Shown: positions 7,659 through 16,892 of the stretch, in pieces
Layout of the letters: each line of letters begins with the position of its first letter
How positions within the stretch are numbered: position 1 is the stretch's first letter
Assembly: GCA_002310035.1 (NCBI GenBank)
Contig: DBYC01000006.1
Location: 1-28,274, forward strand
Direction: 5' to 3'
Source: a bacterium UBP6_UBA1196
Lineage (GTDB): Bacteria > UBP6 > UBA1177
DNA: 28,274 nucleotides
Notes under the pieces: model-generated
The model's database searches: none
Seen by the model: only the letters and a program-made list of their open reading frames with translations
Told to the model about the DNA's origin: nothing
Translations under genes and position numbers: made by a program

Positions 7659-9197
7659 TCAATAAATTTTTGATATATCAGTTTTCGGATAGTATCTCTT
7701 CAGAATAAAGCGGAAGTCGCGCCCTTTTTTACCGAGTGAAACAGCTCCCATCTGGCTCATTCCGACTCCGTGTCCCCAGCCCGCTCCTTCAAAAACCCAT
7801 GTGTCGCCGTCTTTGTGCGCAAGGAATGCCGAGCTGTATAAATTATCCAATAATTTTCTAATATTAAGTTCTCCGTAAATCGTGAATTTCCCTGATGTTC
7901 CGACAAACTCTATTTTGTAGATCCTGCCGGAGACTCCGCGCTGCAAAGCCTTGATTTCTTTGAGTTTTCCGATTTTTTTGCGTGAATTTAAAAGCTCGTC
8001 GATTTTTTCCTGCGGAAACTCTACTTTCCAGCGGTGTCTTTTGTTCATTTTCAGATTGTCTTCGCCGTAATCGCTTTCAAGGAATTTTTTGAGGTCTTCT
8101 TCTTTTGAAAGGTCTAAATCAAGCGGTTCATCACCGTCCCAGACGCCGGTCAGATAAGGCTTTTCGGCGGTAAACCAGACATTTCGGATGTCTTCCGTCC
8201 TGCCGCCCGCACTCGAACAGTAAGGCGCTCTCGCCACATGCGTTCCGTTGAAAAGCAGGACCTCTCCTTCCGTTTCTTTCACTGCCTGCACGAATTTTTT
8301 GTCGATTTTGCTGTTCCAGATCACTTTCTGGCAGTGAACTTCACTGCAGATGTGCCAGATTTCCGAGACATGACGCTTCCCGAGCTGCATGAAAATGTCA
8401 GTCCTCGCCGCGACAGCCTGAGCTTTGAGGGTTTCCAGCGGAGCCGAAAGAAACATTTCGCCGGGAAGTATGCGCTCAAGAATGTTTTCGACTGAATCTT
8501 CGATCACTAGTTCCGATTTCGACACCGCGGAAGGAGCAAGATAATAATTTCTGCCGTCAGGATAGACATCCCCGCCGGCCATAAAACCGGATTTCGGATG
8601 GATCAGCAATAAATTCCGGCAGTTATATTTCTTGCCGTCATCGGTTTCGACCTTTATTTCAGATTTTGCGTTCGCTTCGTGAACCGGAATCGAAACAATG
8701 CTGTAATCAGGGAACATCTCCCTGAATTTATTGAGCAATTCTTCAGCTTTCGATTTTTCGAAAAGCTCTTTTGAAACGATAAAGTATTCGCGGTTGTCAA
8801 TGGTTGATTTATTTATTGAAAATATCGCACCGTGGACAAAAACCTCGGTCTCCATTCCGGTTTTAAGGCTCCAAAGTTTCGATTTTTCCGCATGTGTTTT
8901 AAGTTCGTTCTGTGCAAGTTCCTGAAATGCGATCCTGTATTTAACAACAGCCGGAGTGAAATTTCTCACCGAAAAAGTCAGCGATTTAGCGTTTATTTCC
9001 TTCTCACCGCACTCAAAACTGTTTATATTTTCAATAGTTGTGCCGTTTTCGTAACTTTTCACAAGAACGCGGATGTAAGGAATGCTGTTTTTGAATGAAA
9101 ACGATGCGCTGTGCAGGAAATCGAACTCCTTCGAAATGTCGGCTGAGAGAGCCGAAACAAAGATAAAACAAAGAAAGAAGAAAATATATTTACGCAC
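7659..9197 (-). CDS. SpoIID/LytB-domain protein (secreted)
   Basis: GTG at 9197 follows GAGG with seven bases between, giving 512 residues. A signal peptide (MRKYIFFFLCFIFVSALSA) begins it. The SpoIID/LytB domain, known from amidase enhancers and the lytic transglycosylase SpoIID, occupies the C-terminal half. It is marked by PLETLKAQAVAARTD, SEVHCQ, APYCSSAGGRTED, and the end motif GAGWGHGVGMSQMGA, followed by ILKRYYPKTDI. The N-terminal ~200 residues are not recognised. Such proteins act on denuded peptidoglycan glycan strands; in non-sporulating bacteria they are linked to cell-wall turnover or sporulation-unrelated remodelling. Its gene lies 10 bp before gpmI in the same direction. Confidence 0.88.
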   Translation of the reverse strand: MRKYIFFFLCFIFVSALSADISKEFDFLHSASFSFKNSIPYIRVLVKSYENGTTIENINSFECGEKEINAKSLTFSVRNFTPAVVKYRIAFQELAQNELKTHAEKSKLWSLKTGMETEVFVHGAIFSINKSTIDNREYFIVSKELFEKSKAEELLNKFREMFPDYSIVSIPVHEANAKSEIKVETDDGKKYNCRNLLLIHPKSGFMAGGDVYPDGRNYYLAPSAVSKSELVIEDSVENILERILPGEMFLSAPLETLKAQAVAARTDIFMQLGKRHVSEIWHICSEVHCQKVIWNSKIDKKFVQAVKETEGEVLLFNGTHVARAPYCSSAGGRTEDIRNVWFTAEKPYLTGVWDGDEPLDLDLSKEEDLKKFLESDYGEDNLKMNKRHRWKVEFPQEKIDELLNSRKKIGKLKEIKALQRGVSGRIYKIEFVGTSGKFTIYGELNIRKLLDNLYSSAFLAHKDGDTWVFEGAGWGHGVGMSQMGAVSLGKKGRDFRFILKRYYPKTDISKIY

Positions 9198-9341
9198 GAA
9201 ACCGCCTCAAATATCGCGAACAACGCAAAACCGCGGCAAAATAGCACAAACGGAGTTCAGTTTCAAATGAAAATGAGAAAAAATCTTTGCTTCTAACCTT
9301 ATCGACCCCGCATCCTGTAGAGACGTCATACCATGGCGCCT

Positions 9342-10157
9342 CTATTTCCCTAACTGGATCTTCAATTCTTTGAAATTTATAGCACTTGAATCAGGTTTGT
9401 TGCCGTAATCGAACTCGACTTTTTTCTTTGAATCCGGGAGGGCAAATAGACTTTTGAAGAAACCTTCAGCGTTTTCGAGCACGATTTTGGTGACATACCC
9501 GACTTCGTGTCCGTGGTCGCAGTTGTTGAAGAAATCCTCTTTCGCCTTGTTGCTGAGCTGCGTAAACTGCTCGTAGCCTTCTTTGCGGTATTTCGCCTTC
9601 ACATCCTCATACTTCGATTCATCGAGAACTTCTATTTTTCTGCCGCGTGCATCTCTGATCTTTTTGGCGGGATAACGGATTATCGTGGTGTATTCGGTTT
9701 TCCATTTTTCGTTTGTCCGCTTCGGACCTATGACTTTGAGACCGTAAACAACAACTTTTTCAGGATCTTCCTTGATAAAAACATCCTTCAGATCGACGCT
9801 GTATGTGGCTTCGAACGAGTATGTAGCGACTTCGACATAGTAATCGCGGTAATTGTCGCTCCACGGAAAAAATGTTTTCTGAATGCTCTCCTGAAGCGGC
9901 TCTTTGATGAATTTCGTCCCTGAGATCTCGACATTTACCAGGCCGAGTTCCAGAATATTGTGGAGTTTTCCGAAATGAAGCGTTGCATGCTCCGAATGGC
10001 GCATTTTCTCTTCAAGGTCGTTTATCCTGAGCTGCGCCTGGGAGAGAGAATCCTCAAACCCGACCTTGTCTCTCCACGATTTTACAGCCAGCACGCCGGT
10101 GACAAGCAGGATCACCAAAAAAATTACATTAACAGCTACGATCAATTTTGAAAACAT
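9342..10157 (-). CDS. Unknown membrane-anchored protein with coiled coil
   Basis: The 271-residue product starts at ATG 10157 after GAGG. It has one N-terminal transmembrane helix (LIVAVNVIFLVILLVTGVLAV), then a short predicted coiled coil (EDSLSQAQLRINDLEEKMRH). A soluble domain of ~200 residues follows, with alternating beta segments (YYVEVATYSFEATYSVDLKDV) and a Lys-rich region. The layout resembles DUF4230-type proteins (single helix plus beta-rich extracytoplasmic domain), but I see no diagnostic motif and leave it unnamed. It follows the FISUMP lipoprotein gene by 16 bp, suggesting co-transcription. A 144-bp gap without a gene separates it from the SpoIID-like gene. Confidence 0.65.
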   Translation of the reverse strand: MFSKLIVAVNVIFLVILLVTGVLAVKSWRDKVGFEDSLSQAQLRINDLEEKMRHSEHATLHFGKLHNILELGLVNVEISGTKFIKEPLQESIQKTFFPWSDNYRDYYVEVATYSFEATYSVDLKDVFIKEDPEKVVVYGLKVIGPKRTNEKWKTEYTTIIRYPAKKIRDARGRKIEVLDESKYEDVKAKYRKEGYEQFTQLSNKAKEDFFNNCDHGHEVGYVTKIVLENAEGFFKSLFALPDSKKKVEFDYGNKPDSSAINFKELKIQLGK

Positions 10158-10173
10158 ATCTTACCTCACAAAA

Positions 10174-11541
10174 TTATTCCCTCACACACCTGACAGAATA
10201 AGCGTCGGCGCGTCCTCCCACCGCTTTCGGAGAGGCTGAGACCTGGTCTCCGAACTGGAATGCAAGTGCGTAAGCGCCGCACGGAACAAAAGAATCTTCA
10301 GCATCATCGGCGGAAGCGGCATACCAGTAGCTGCCCCACAGCCCTGCTTTACTTCCCATCAGCATCGCATAAGAGCCGTCATAGCGCGCAGCCGCCGGAA
10401 AATAAGAGTATGAACCAGTTGAAGGATCAAGCATGATATACCAGCCGTTTTTGTAGTCATTTTCGTCGGTTATGCCGTCTGAATCGATGTCGTAAACTGA
10501 AAATCCGGCAATATCGGTCTCGTATCCGCCGCTTGATGTGAAAAAGTCGAAAGTTCCGAGTTCGGGAACCCTGTACCCGGCAGGACACGGGTCAAAAAGG
10601 CTCTTTTCACCCTCAACTCCGCCCCAGAGTGCCGGATTTGAAAACTCTTTTCGCAGCCAGTCGCGGCAGTCTGAATACTGTGAGTTGTTGCTCAAAACCG
10701 TGGTCGGATGGGAAACCGCATATTCCAGCGTGTTGTTTTCGCCGTTTTCCCTTGATGAAGCCAGAATAGCGACTTCGTTTCCCTCAGAATCGTAAACAGG
10801 AACAGGCATGGTCGATGTCGTTCCGCCCGAAACGACAGGAGAAGCCGGGAACGGGTCCTTTCTTCCCCACTGATAAAGCAGTCCGTGACTTTCAGGAGAA
10901 CCAGAATCAAGAGAGGTCGCGCCGAGATTGCGGTCCATCACAAAAGTGCCGCCGGAAGTTTTAAGCTCTTGAATCTCATCTCCCGGAAACCAGATGTGCC
11001 AACTCCAGATCATCTTTCCGGCTTCGTCAAGTGCCGCGATCAGAGCGTTTCCCCTTTTCCCGTTTGAGTTGAAATAGATCCGCCCGCTTTTAAGTTCAAG
11101 CGAATCAACAATACCATTTTTATCGCTCTGCCAGACAAGTTCCACGCTCACAGGATCAAGTTTTTCTTCAACAAAATCAACATCTTTTACCATTTTGCCA
11201 TTTCCGCGCACGGTAGCGTCAAAACTATATTTTCCTGCTGCTTTGAGAATGTAGCAGTTTGCCGTTTCAGCCGCAGAAAGGTCGGTAACGCTTTCCGAAT
11301 CATCATCTGTTTCCGCCGGTTCTTCATCAGTCTGAGCTGAATCTTCATCCTCGTCCAGATTTACTTCTTCTTCATCAGTCATAAGCGTATCTTCATCATT
11401 TTCCGGGAAATCTTCATCATGACTGATCACATCGTCATCGGAAGAAGCCGGAATATCATGCTCCGCCTCGTTTTCATCAGACGAACACGCCGCAAAAAAC
11501 AAACAGATGAATAAAACAGAAATCAAAGCCGGAAACTTCAT
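10174..11541 (-). CDS. FISUMP-domain lipoprotein
   Basis: The chosen ATG (11541) has a strong AGGAGG site; an in-frame start 39 bp upstream does not. The 455-residue protein has lipobox FAAC within ALISVLFICLFFAACSS, followed by an Asp/Glu-rich linker of ~60 residues. The C-terminal ~230 residues match the Fibrobacter succinogenes major paralogous (FISUMP) domain, a relative of DUF1566. Motifs include VMDRNLGAT, GLLYQWGRKDPFP, CPAGYRVPE, YWYAAS and a terminal YSVRCVRE. It should be a lipid-anchored surface protein of unknown ligand. Its end codons use all third positions (GCG, GGA, CAG, AAA), so it is not a retroelement-diversified copy. It lies between mazG and the unknown membrane protein gene. 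Confidence 0.85.
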   Translation of the reverse strand: MKFPALISVLFICLFFAACSSDENEAEHDIPASSDDDVISHDEDFPENDEDTLMTDEEEVNLDEDEDSAQTDEEPAETDDDSESVTDLSAAETANCYILKAAGKYSFDATVRGNGKMVKDVDFVEEKLDPVSVELVWQSDKNGIVDSLELKSGRIYFNSNGKRGNALIAALDEAGKMIWSWHIWFPGDEIQELKTSGGTFVMDRNLGATSLDSGSPESHGLLYQWGRKDPFPASPVVSGGTTSTMPVPVYDSEGNEVAILASSRENGENNTLEYAVSHPTTVLSNNSQYSDCRDWLRKEFSNPALWGGVEGEKSLFDPCPAGYRVPELGTFDFFTSSGGYETDIAGFSVYDIDSDGITDENDYKNGWYIMLDPSTGSYSYFPAAARYDGSYAMLMGSKAGLWGSYWYAASADDAEDSFVPCGAYALAFQFGDQVSASPKAVGGRADAYSVRCVRE

Positions 11542-11604
11542 TTTTCCTCCTTTATCAAATACAGAGACATTTCGAAACATCTCTACAAGCCTGTAAATAT
11601 CGGA

Positions 11605-12393
11605 TTAATCTCCAAGATTTTTCTTTGCTTTCTGCCAGAGCTCCTCAAGCTCGTCAAGCGGTTTTCCCCCTTCGACAAAGGTCGGATCGATGTTTTCCAT
11701 CTCGTCGAAACGCGCTTTGAACTTGGCTGCGCACCGTTTGAGAGCCTTTTCGCTGTCGAGCCCCAGCTTTCTGCCGTAATTGACAAGTGCGAACATCAGG
11801 TCGCCGAACTCTTCCTCGATGTGGTCTCTGTTTCCTTCTGCAACGGCTTCGGCAAGTTCCCCTTTCTCTTCTTCCACTTTTTTCATGGTGTCTTCGGCGT
11901 TGTTCCAGTCAAATCCGACTGAAGCTGCACGCGATGTGTATCTTTGCGAAATAAGTACGGAAGGCATAGATTTCGGAATCCCGTCAAGGAGATGCTTGCG
12001 GCTTTCCTTATTTTTCTTAATTAAATTCCAGTTTGTGAGAACTTCTGCACTGTCTTTAACCTTCGCGTCGCCGAAAACATGCGGATGGCGCGTTATGAGT
12101 TTTGCCGTAATCGCTTCCGCAACATCCTCGAAGCAGAAAAGCCCCTCTTCGCTTGCGATCTGCGAGACAAAAACGACCTGAAGAAGAAGATCGCCGAGCT
12201 CTTTTTTGAGTTCTGCAAGTGTGTCTGGATTTGATCTATCGAACTCGTCAAGTGCTTCGACTGTCTCAAATGCCTCTTCAATTATGTAAGGTCTAAGAGA
12301 CTGGATCGTCTGCTCCTTATCCCACGGACAGCCGTTCTCACCGCGGAGAGTCCGCATGACTTCAAGAAGTTTCTCTATTTTTTCAGTTTTCAT
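11605..12393 (-). CDS. mazG: Nucleoside triphosphate pyrophosphohydrolase MazG
   Basis: The 262-residue all-alpha enzyme hydrolyses NTPs/dNTPs to monophosphates and pyrophosphate, a house-cleaning role. The N-terminal signature LRGENGCPWDKEQTIQSLRPYIIEEAFETVEAL carries the Mg-binding EExxE-type motif. The matching second half contains EEKGELAEAV and EEEFGDLMFALVNYGRKLG. Both MazG repeats are therefore present, and length matches the E. coli protein (263). The ATG follows GGAG. Its start overlaps the end of the Nudix gene by 11 bp, so the two are translationally coupled. Confidence 0.95.
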   Translation of the reverse strand: MKTEKIEKLLEVMRTLRGENGCPWDKEQTIQSLRPYIIEEAFETVEALDEFDRSNPDTLAELKKELGDLLLQVVFVSQIASEEGLFCFEDVAEAITAKLITRHPHVFGDAKVKDSAEVLTNWNLIKKNKESRKHLLDGIPKSMPSVLISQRYTSRAASVGFDWNNAEDTMKKVEEEKGELAEAVAEGNRDHIEEEFGDLMFALVNYGRKLGLDSEKALKRCAAKFKARFDEMENIDPTFVEGGKPLDELEELWQKAKKNLGD

Positions 12394-12838
12394 AATTTTC
12401 TCCGAAAAGTTCAGTGAAAGCTTTCACATAACAACCCTTTTTAAAAGGAACGATACGGTTTATCATCTCTTTTTTTGTGATCCACTCGAAAGAGACGAAT
12501 TCTTCTGTATTTTCAGCCAGTTTCCAGCCTGAATCGGCTATTTTTATACGAAAATAGACCTGTTCCTGCCCGTCGTATTTCCCTTTGTTCGACTGCCAGC
12601 TCACAGTATGCGGGAAAAGATACGAGACTTTCGACGATTTTGCCACGATTTTGAGGAATTTACTCTCTATTCCCGTCTCTTCCCGGACTTCGCGCAAAAC
12701 TGCCTCTTCCGCGCTCTCGCCGTCGTCGATCCCGCCCTGAGGAAGCTGCCACGCCCCTTTGATATTGCGCCTTTCGCATGCAAGAATCAGCCCTTCGCTG
12801 TTCTCGATCACTGCAGCCGCATTCTGTCTCAAATTCAC
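12383..12838 (-). CDS. rppH: Nudix hydrolase, RppH-like RNA pyrophosphohydrolase
   Basis: The 151-residue Nudix protein has a complete box: GGIDDGESAEEAVLREVREETGI, matching GX5EX7REUXEEXGU. The preceding ILACERRNIKGAWQLPQGG and the later KYDGQEQVYFRI fit the RppH/dinucleoside polyphosphate hydrolase group. These remove pyrophosphate from 5'-triphosphorylated mRNA to start decay, or cleave Ap4A. The start is GTG at 12838, one base after the queD stop, with GAGG inside the end of queD. Substrate choice between RNA and ApnA cannot be settled from sequence. Confidence 0.88.
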   Translation of the reverse strand: MNLRQNAAAVIENSEGLILACERRNIKGAWQLPQGGIDDGESAEEAVLREVREETGIESKFLKIVAKSSKVSYLFPHTVSWQSNKGKYDGQEQVYFRIKIADSGWKLAENTEEFVSFEWITKKEMINRIVPFKKGCYVKAFTELFGENYEN

Positions 12839-12839
12839 T

Positions 12840-13217
12840 TTACGCCTCGACTATTGCACACGATTTGTCGCTTTCCCAGACGCAGACTTTTGAAACTTTG
12901 ACTGCGCTGTCTATTGCGGAAATTTTTTCTTCTGCCAGTTTAAAAATAAGGGTTGCAATATTTTCGGCAGTCGGATTTACGGTTTCGAATTCTTTAAGTG
13001 AATTCAAGTCCTTATGGTCAAGGATCTCCATGATCTCATTCAAAACCGCATTAAGGACCTTGAAATCCATGACGAAACCGGTCGCGTCGAGCTCGGCCCT
13101 CGTCACGAAAAGTCTTACGCGCCAGTTGTGGCCGTGCAGGTTTTCGCATTTTCCGTGGTAGTTTCTTAGCCGGTGCGCCGAAGAAAACTGCACTTCGCGG
13201 TAAACTTCGAATTTCAT
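12840..13217 (-). CDS. queD: 6-carboxy-5,6,7,8-tetrahydropterin synthase (QueD)
   Basis: The 125-residue protein converts dihydroneopterin triphosphate to carboxytetrahydropterin in the queuosine/7-deazaguanine pathway. Zinc ligands His15, His28 and His30 are in FSSAHRL and ENLHGHNW; the catalytic cysteine is Cys24, and the Asp67-His68 pair (DHKDLN) and Glu115 (WES) complete the active site. Length is typical. No other queuosine gene is in the window, so partners must lie elsewhere. The ATG overlaps the cyclophilin stop (TAATG), with GAGGAG upstream. A eukaryote-type pyruvoyl-tetrahydropterin synthase role is less likely in this context. Confidence 0.93.
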   Translation of the reverse strand: MKFEVYREVQFSSAHRLRNYHGKCENLHGHNWRVRLFVTRAELDATGFVMDFKVLNAVLNEIMEILDHKDLNSLKEFETVNPTAENIATLIFKLAEEKISAIDSAVKVSKVCVWESDKSCAIVEA

Positions 13218-13897
13218 TATTTTTTCTCCTCTTTTGGCTGAGGTTTTGCAATAACGCTCATCTTAATTATTTTGACATTTTCAACCGGGACACCCTGATA
13301 CATATTTTTCGTGGTGACAGGTTTCGCGCCGATTTTGTCTACGACTTCAAAACCTTCAAGGACTTTTCCGAAAGGAGCGTAGCCGTTGGGCTGTGCCGTG
13401 TTGGGGTTCGGGTCGAGGTTGTGGGTGGCTTCAAGAGTGATGTAAAACTGGCTTGCAGCGCTGTCAGGATCGCGTCTTCTTGCCATTGCAAGAGTATATT
13501 TGTCGTGAGAAATCAGAAGTTTTCTCCCTGTGACCTTGCCGTTTTCATCCTTGACTTCGGCACTCGGCGGCATTTCTAATTTTATCGGCGGATTGGGTTC
13601 TTTTTCATTCAGATTTTCATCGAGTCCGCCGCCTTGGATGACGAAACCTTTAACGACCCTGTGGAAAATGAGCCCGTTGTAAAAACCGCGCTCGACATAG
13701 CCGACGAAATTGGCGACAGTGCCCGGCATTCCGTTGCCGTAAAGCCCCAAAGTGATGTTTCCTTCGCTTGTTTCAAGCAGGATTTTGTGAGTGATTTCAA
13801 GCGGATCCGGTTTCTTTTCAGAGTTACCGCAGGAAACAGCCATAAAAAGAACCATACAAAACAAAAAAACCGGAACGATTTTAAAACAATTTTTCAT
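13217..13897 (-). CDS. Cyclophilin-type peptidyl-prolyl isomerase lipoprotein
   Basis: The ATG at 13897 has GGAG six bases upstream; a TTG four codons earlier is in frame but less likely. The 226-residue product has a lipoprotein signal with lipobox AVSC, so it is exported and lipid-anchored. The cyclophilin domain shows ITLGLYGNGMPGTVANFVGYVERGFYNGLIFHRVVKGFVIQGG, then ASQFYITLEATHNLD and YAPFGKVLEGFEVVDKI. FHRV keeps the catalytic arginine. It catalyses proline isomerisation during folding of envelope proteins. It is the first gene of the tight cyclophilin-queD-rppH-mazG run; its promoter lies in the 167 bp before the divergent MATE gene. Confidence 0.93.
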   Translation of the reverse strand: MKNCFKIVPVFLFCMVLFMAVSCGNSEKKPDPLEITHKILLETSEGNITLGLYGNGMPGTVANFVGYVERGFYNGLIFHRVVKGFVIQGGGLDENLNEKEPNPPIKLEMPPSAEVKDENGKVTGRKLLISHDKYTLAMARRRDPDSAASQFYITLEATHNLDPNPNTAQPNGYAPFGKVLEGFEVVDKIGAKPVTTKNMYQGVPVENVKIIKMSVIAKPQPKEEKK

Positions 13898-13925
13898 TTT
13901 CAACTCCAATTAACAAAAAAATCAC

Positions 13926-13964
13926 GGCAAAATAACATAATGCCACTATTTTTCAAATTTTGCC
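13926..13964. promoter_or_regulatory. Inverted repeat in the divergent cyclophilin/MATE promoter region
   Basis: GGCAAAAT (13926-13933) and ATTTTGCC (13957-13964) are perfect 8-bp complements 23 bp apart. A third related copy, GCAAAAT, is at 13985-13991. They lie in the AT-rich gap between divergent genes and could bind a regulator of either side. No match to a known operator is claimed. Confidence 0.25.
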
Positions 13965-14064
13965 GGACTCTATTCCATACTTTTGCAAAATAATATGTGA
14001 ACTATAAATTTGCGATTTCCGGTTTTCCGTGCTAACTTCGCCGGCTTTTTGTGTCGGAGACTAT

Positions 14065-15393
14065 ATGAAAAAAAATATTACCGAAGGCTCTATTCCGAAA
14101 ATCCTTTTATACATGGCTATGGGGATGCTCATCGGGCATGTAGCGATGACCGCATTCAACCTGACCGACACATACTTTGTCTCGCAGCTGGGAACTCTTG
14201 AACTCGCGGCGATGAGCTACACTTTTCCGGTTGTTATGCTCGTCAATAACTTCCTTTTCGGCATCGGTCTCGGCACAAGCGCCGTTATTTCGCGGGCCAT
14301 CGGACAGAAAAACCATCACGAAGTAAAGCGGATCTCGACCGACAGCCTTTTGCTGATAATCTGCCTGGGAACTTTTTTCGGCATCGCGGGACTGCTCACG
14401 ATAAGGCCGATTTTCAGCGCGCTCGGAGCAAAGGGCGAAACGCTTGAACTTGTTCTCAGATACATGAGGATATGCTGCTGCGGAATGCCGGTCGGAGCCG
14501 TTCCGATGGTCATCGACAACGCGATAAGGGCGACCGGAGACACAAAAACGCCAGGACTAATCATGCTTACGGTCGTCATAATCAACATAATCCTTGACCC
14601 GCTTCTCATTTTCGGAGTCTGGATCTTCCCGCGGATGGGGATCGAAGGCGCCGCTCTCGCAACGATGATCGCAAAATTCGTAAGCGCGGCACTGGTCGTA
14701 AGTTTCATGCACTTCAGGATGAAAATGTTCGACTTTTCGGAGCTGAAACTTCCGATAATTCTCAATTCGTGGAAAAAAGTCCTGATCCTCGGTATCCCGA
14801 CATCGCTTTCGCTCATGCTGATGCCGATTTCCAACGCTATCGTCACAAGGATCACGGCAGGCTACGGTGACGAAGCAGTCGCATCGCTCGGAGCCGGAAT
14901 AAAAATAGATTCACTACTTCTCGTAGGTGTTTTCTCGCTTTCAAGCGTTCTACTCCCCTTTACCGGGCAGAATTACGGCGCATCGAAAATCGACAGAGTC
15001 AAGTCGGCGCTCAAAATCTCGGAACTTTTCGCCCTTTTCTGGGGAACTTTCATGCTCATTATCTTCCTTTTCTTCCGCAGGAATATCGCGGCGCTTTTCA
15101 CCGAAGACCCAGTCGTTCTGCACCATATTATGAACTACATGCTGATAATCGGGCTGTCGTTCCCGGCGATCGGCGCATCGATCATGTGCATCAACGTCAT
15201 CAACGGTCTTCAGAAACCGGTCCGCTCTACTATGCTAAACTTCATGAGAACGATCCTCATGCTTATCCCGGCAGTCTGGATCGGAGGCAAGATCGGAGAA
15301 GTGACAGGAATTTTCGCGGCGATATCCACAACAAACATTGTTGCGTTTTTCATCTATCACGCGACAGTAAAAATCACGATAGAAAAAATCTGA
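14065..15393 (+). CDS. MATE family multidrug/Na+ antiporter
   Basis: The preferred ATG (14065) follows GGAGA; an in-frame GTG lies 12 codons upstream without a ribosome site. The 442-residue protein has about 12 membrane segments in two homologous halves, as expected for MATE exporters that use Na+ or H+ gradients to expel cationic compounds. Family marks include TDTYFVSQLGTLELAAMSYTFPV and GLGTSAVISRAIGQ in the first half, NAIRATGDTKTPG, and FTGQNYGA in the second half. Length is typical (440-460). It is a single-gene unit convergent with gltX, 29 bp away. The substrate cannot be predicted. Confidence 0.92.
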   Translation: MKKNITEGSIPKILLYMAMGMLIGHVAMTAFNLTDTYFVSQLGTLELAAMSYTFPVVMLVNNFLFGIGLGTSAVISRAIGQKNHHEVKRISTDSLLLIICLGTFFGIAGLLTIRPIFSALGAKGETLELVLRYMRICCCGMPVGAVPMVIDNAIRATGDTKTPGLIMLTVVIINIILDPLLIFGVWIFPRMGIEGAALATMIAKFVSAALVVSFMHFRMKMFDFSELKLPIILNSWKKVLILGIPTSLSLMLMPISNAIVTRITAGYGDEAVASLGAGIKIDSLLLVGVFSLSSVLLPFTGQNYGASKIDRVKSALKISELFALFWGTFMLIIFLFFRRNIAALFTEDPVVLHHIMNYMLIIGLSFPAIGASIMCINVINGLQKPVRSTMLNFMRTILMLIPAVWIGGKIGEVTGIFAAISTTNIVAFFIYHATVKITIEKI

Positions 15394-15422
15394 CCTGTTT
15401 TAGTTGAGCTATAGATAGTGAT

Positions 15423-16892
15423 TTATTGTTCTTTTTGAAGAAGCTCTATTCCTTTGTCGATCCTTTTGAGTGAATCCTCTTTGCCGATTATCGCAGCGAT
15501 GTCGCTTCCGCCGCCGGGAGTAAGCTCTTTTCCGCTGAGTGCTACACGCATCGACCACAGAAGAACTTTTTTGTTGATTCCCGCTTTTTCAGCGATATCG
15601 ACAACTTTGTAGTAAAGTTTTTCGTGATCCCACTCCTCGAATTTTTCAAGTTCGGGTTTAAGCAGAAGGAGTGCCTGAAGCGAATTTTCCTTGTCGGTCT
15701 TCATCTTTTTGTTGATGTAGAGATCTGCCGAGTATTCAGGCAGTTTATCGACAAAATCAAGCTGCGGGATCACGTCGCTGAAGTATTCCGTCCTCTTGTG
15801 AAGACCTGCCGCGATAACGTCGAAGTTGACATCGTCACGCTTTACAGCCTGTTTGATGAAGGGCATCGCGTGTTTCAAAAATTCGTCCTGCGACATCGCG
15901 CGGATGTATTCGCTGTTGAGCCATCTGAGTTTTACTTCGTCGAAAATAGCGGGTGATTTGCCTATTCCGCTGATGTCAAAAGCCTCGATAAGTTCAGGCA
16001 GAGTGAATATCTCGCGGTCGTTTCCGGGGTTCCAGCCTAGAAGCGCGACATAATTCAGAAGCGCGTCCTTGAGGCAGCCTTTGTTGATAAAATCGGCATA
16101 GCTCGCGTCTCCGTCACGCTTCGAAAGTTTGCGCTGCGCGTCCCTCATAACGGGCGAAACATGGACATAGTGCGGTTTTTCCCAGCCGAAAGCATCGTAA
16201 AGCAGGTTGTATTTCGGGGTTGAAATCAGATATTCGCTTCCGCGGACAACATGAGTGATTCCCATAAGATGATCATCGACTACGTTTGCGAAGTTGTAAG
16301 TCGGATAACCGTCTGATTTTATTAAGATAAGATCATCCATTGTCGAATTTTCGACTTCAATGTTTCCGTAAACTTCATCGTGGAATGAAGTCGTTCCCGA
16401 ATCGGGCATTTTCTGCCTGATGACATAAGGGATTCCGGCGTCGAGATTTCTCTGGATCTCCTCTTTCGAAAGGCTGAGGCAGTGTCTGTCGTATTTTGTC
16501 TGCTCGTGGTTTTCCTCGCAGTGTTTGCGAAGGTCGTCAAGACGCTCTTTCGTACAGAAACAGCGGTAAGCATATCCTTTTTCAATAAGCTCTTCTGCAT
16601 ATTTCATATATATTCCGGCAGCCATTCTCTCGCTCTGGACGTACGGACCGTAGTCACCGCCTACGTCCGGACCTTCGTCGTGGTCAAGACCGGTTTCTTC
16701 CAAAGTGCGATAAATCAGATCGACCGCCCCTTCGATCTTCCTTTCCTGGTCGGTATCTTCGATCCTGAGAACGAATGTTCCGTGATTTTTTCTCGCAATA
16801 AGCCATGCGTAAAGAGCCGTCCTCAAGTTTCCGACGTGCATGTATCCGGTCGGACTCGGAGCGAATCTTGTTCTAACCTTTTCACTGCTCAT
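15423..16892 (-). CDS. gltX: Glutamyl-tRNA synthetase
   Basis: The 489-residue class I aminoacyl-tRNA synthetase charges tRNA-Glu, and in many such bacteria tRNA-Gln. RTRFAPSPTGYMHVGN carries the HIGH-type motif, and RKLSKRDGD is the KMSKS-type loop. FVLRIEDTDQER, HGMGITHVVRGSEY-like (HLMGITHVVRGSEY) and LLNYVALLGWNPG are also conserved. The start was set at 16892 because AGGAG lies seven bases upstream. A TATAAT hexamer on the minus strand (16959-16964) could be its -10. Discrimination against Gln cannot be read from the sequence. Confidence 0.97.
   Translation of the reverse strand: MSSEKVRTRFAPSPTGYMHVGNLRTALYAWLIARKNHGTFVLRIEDTDQERKIEGAVDLIYRTLEETGLDHDEGPDVGGDYGPYVQSERMAAGIYMKYAEELIEKGYAYRCFCTKERLDDLRKHCEENHEQTKYDRHCLSLSKEEIQRNLDAGIPYVIRQKMPDSGTTSFHDEVYGNIEVENSTMDDLILIKSDGYPTYNFANVVDDHLMGITHVVRGSEYLISTPKYNLLYDAFGWEKPHYVHVSPVMRDAQRKLSKRDGDASYADFINKGCLKDALLNYVALLGWNPGNDREIFTLPELIEAFDISGIGKSPAIFDEVKLRWLNSEYIRAMSQDEFLKHAMPFIKQAVKRDDVNFDVIAAGLHKRTEYFSDVIPQLDFVDKLPEYSADLYINKKMKTDKENSLQALLLLKPELEKFEEWDHEKLYYKVVDIAEKAGINKKVLLWSMRVALSGKELTPGGGSDIAAIIGKEDSLKRIDKGIELLQKEQ

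Noticed and set aside
10174..11541. FISUMP lipoprotein as a second DGR target (it also ends in a YSVRCVR-like motif)
   Set aside because: Codons near its end use all third bases (GCG, GGA, CAG, AAA) and lack the AWNV.F..G.V pattern, so it looks like a fixed paralogous domain.
15394..15422. Bidirectional terminator between the MATE gene and gltX
   Set aside because: The 29-bp gap has no stem with a T run on either strand.
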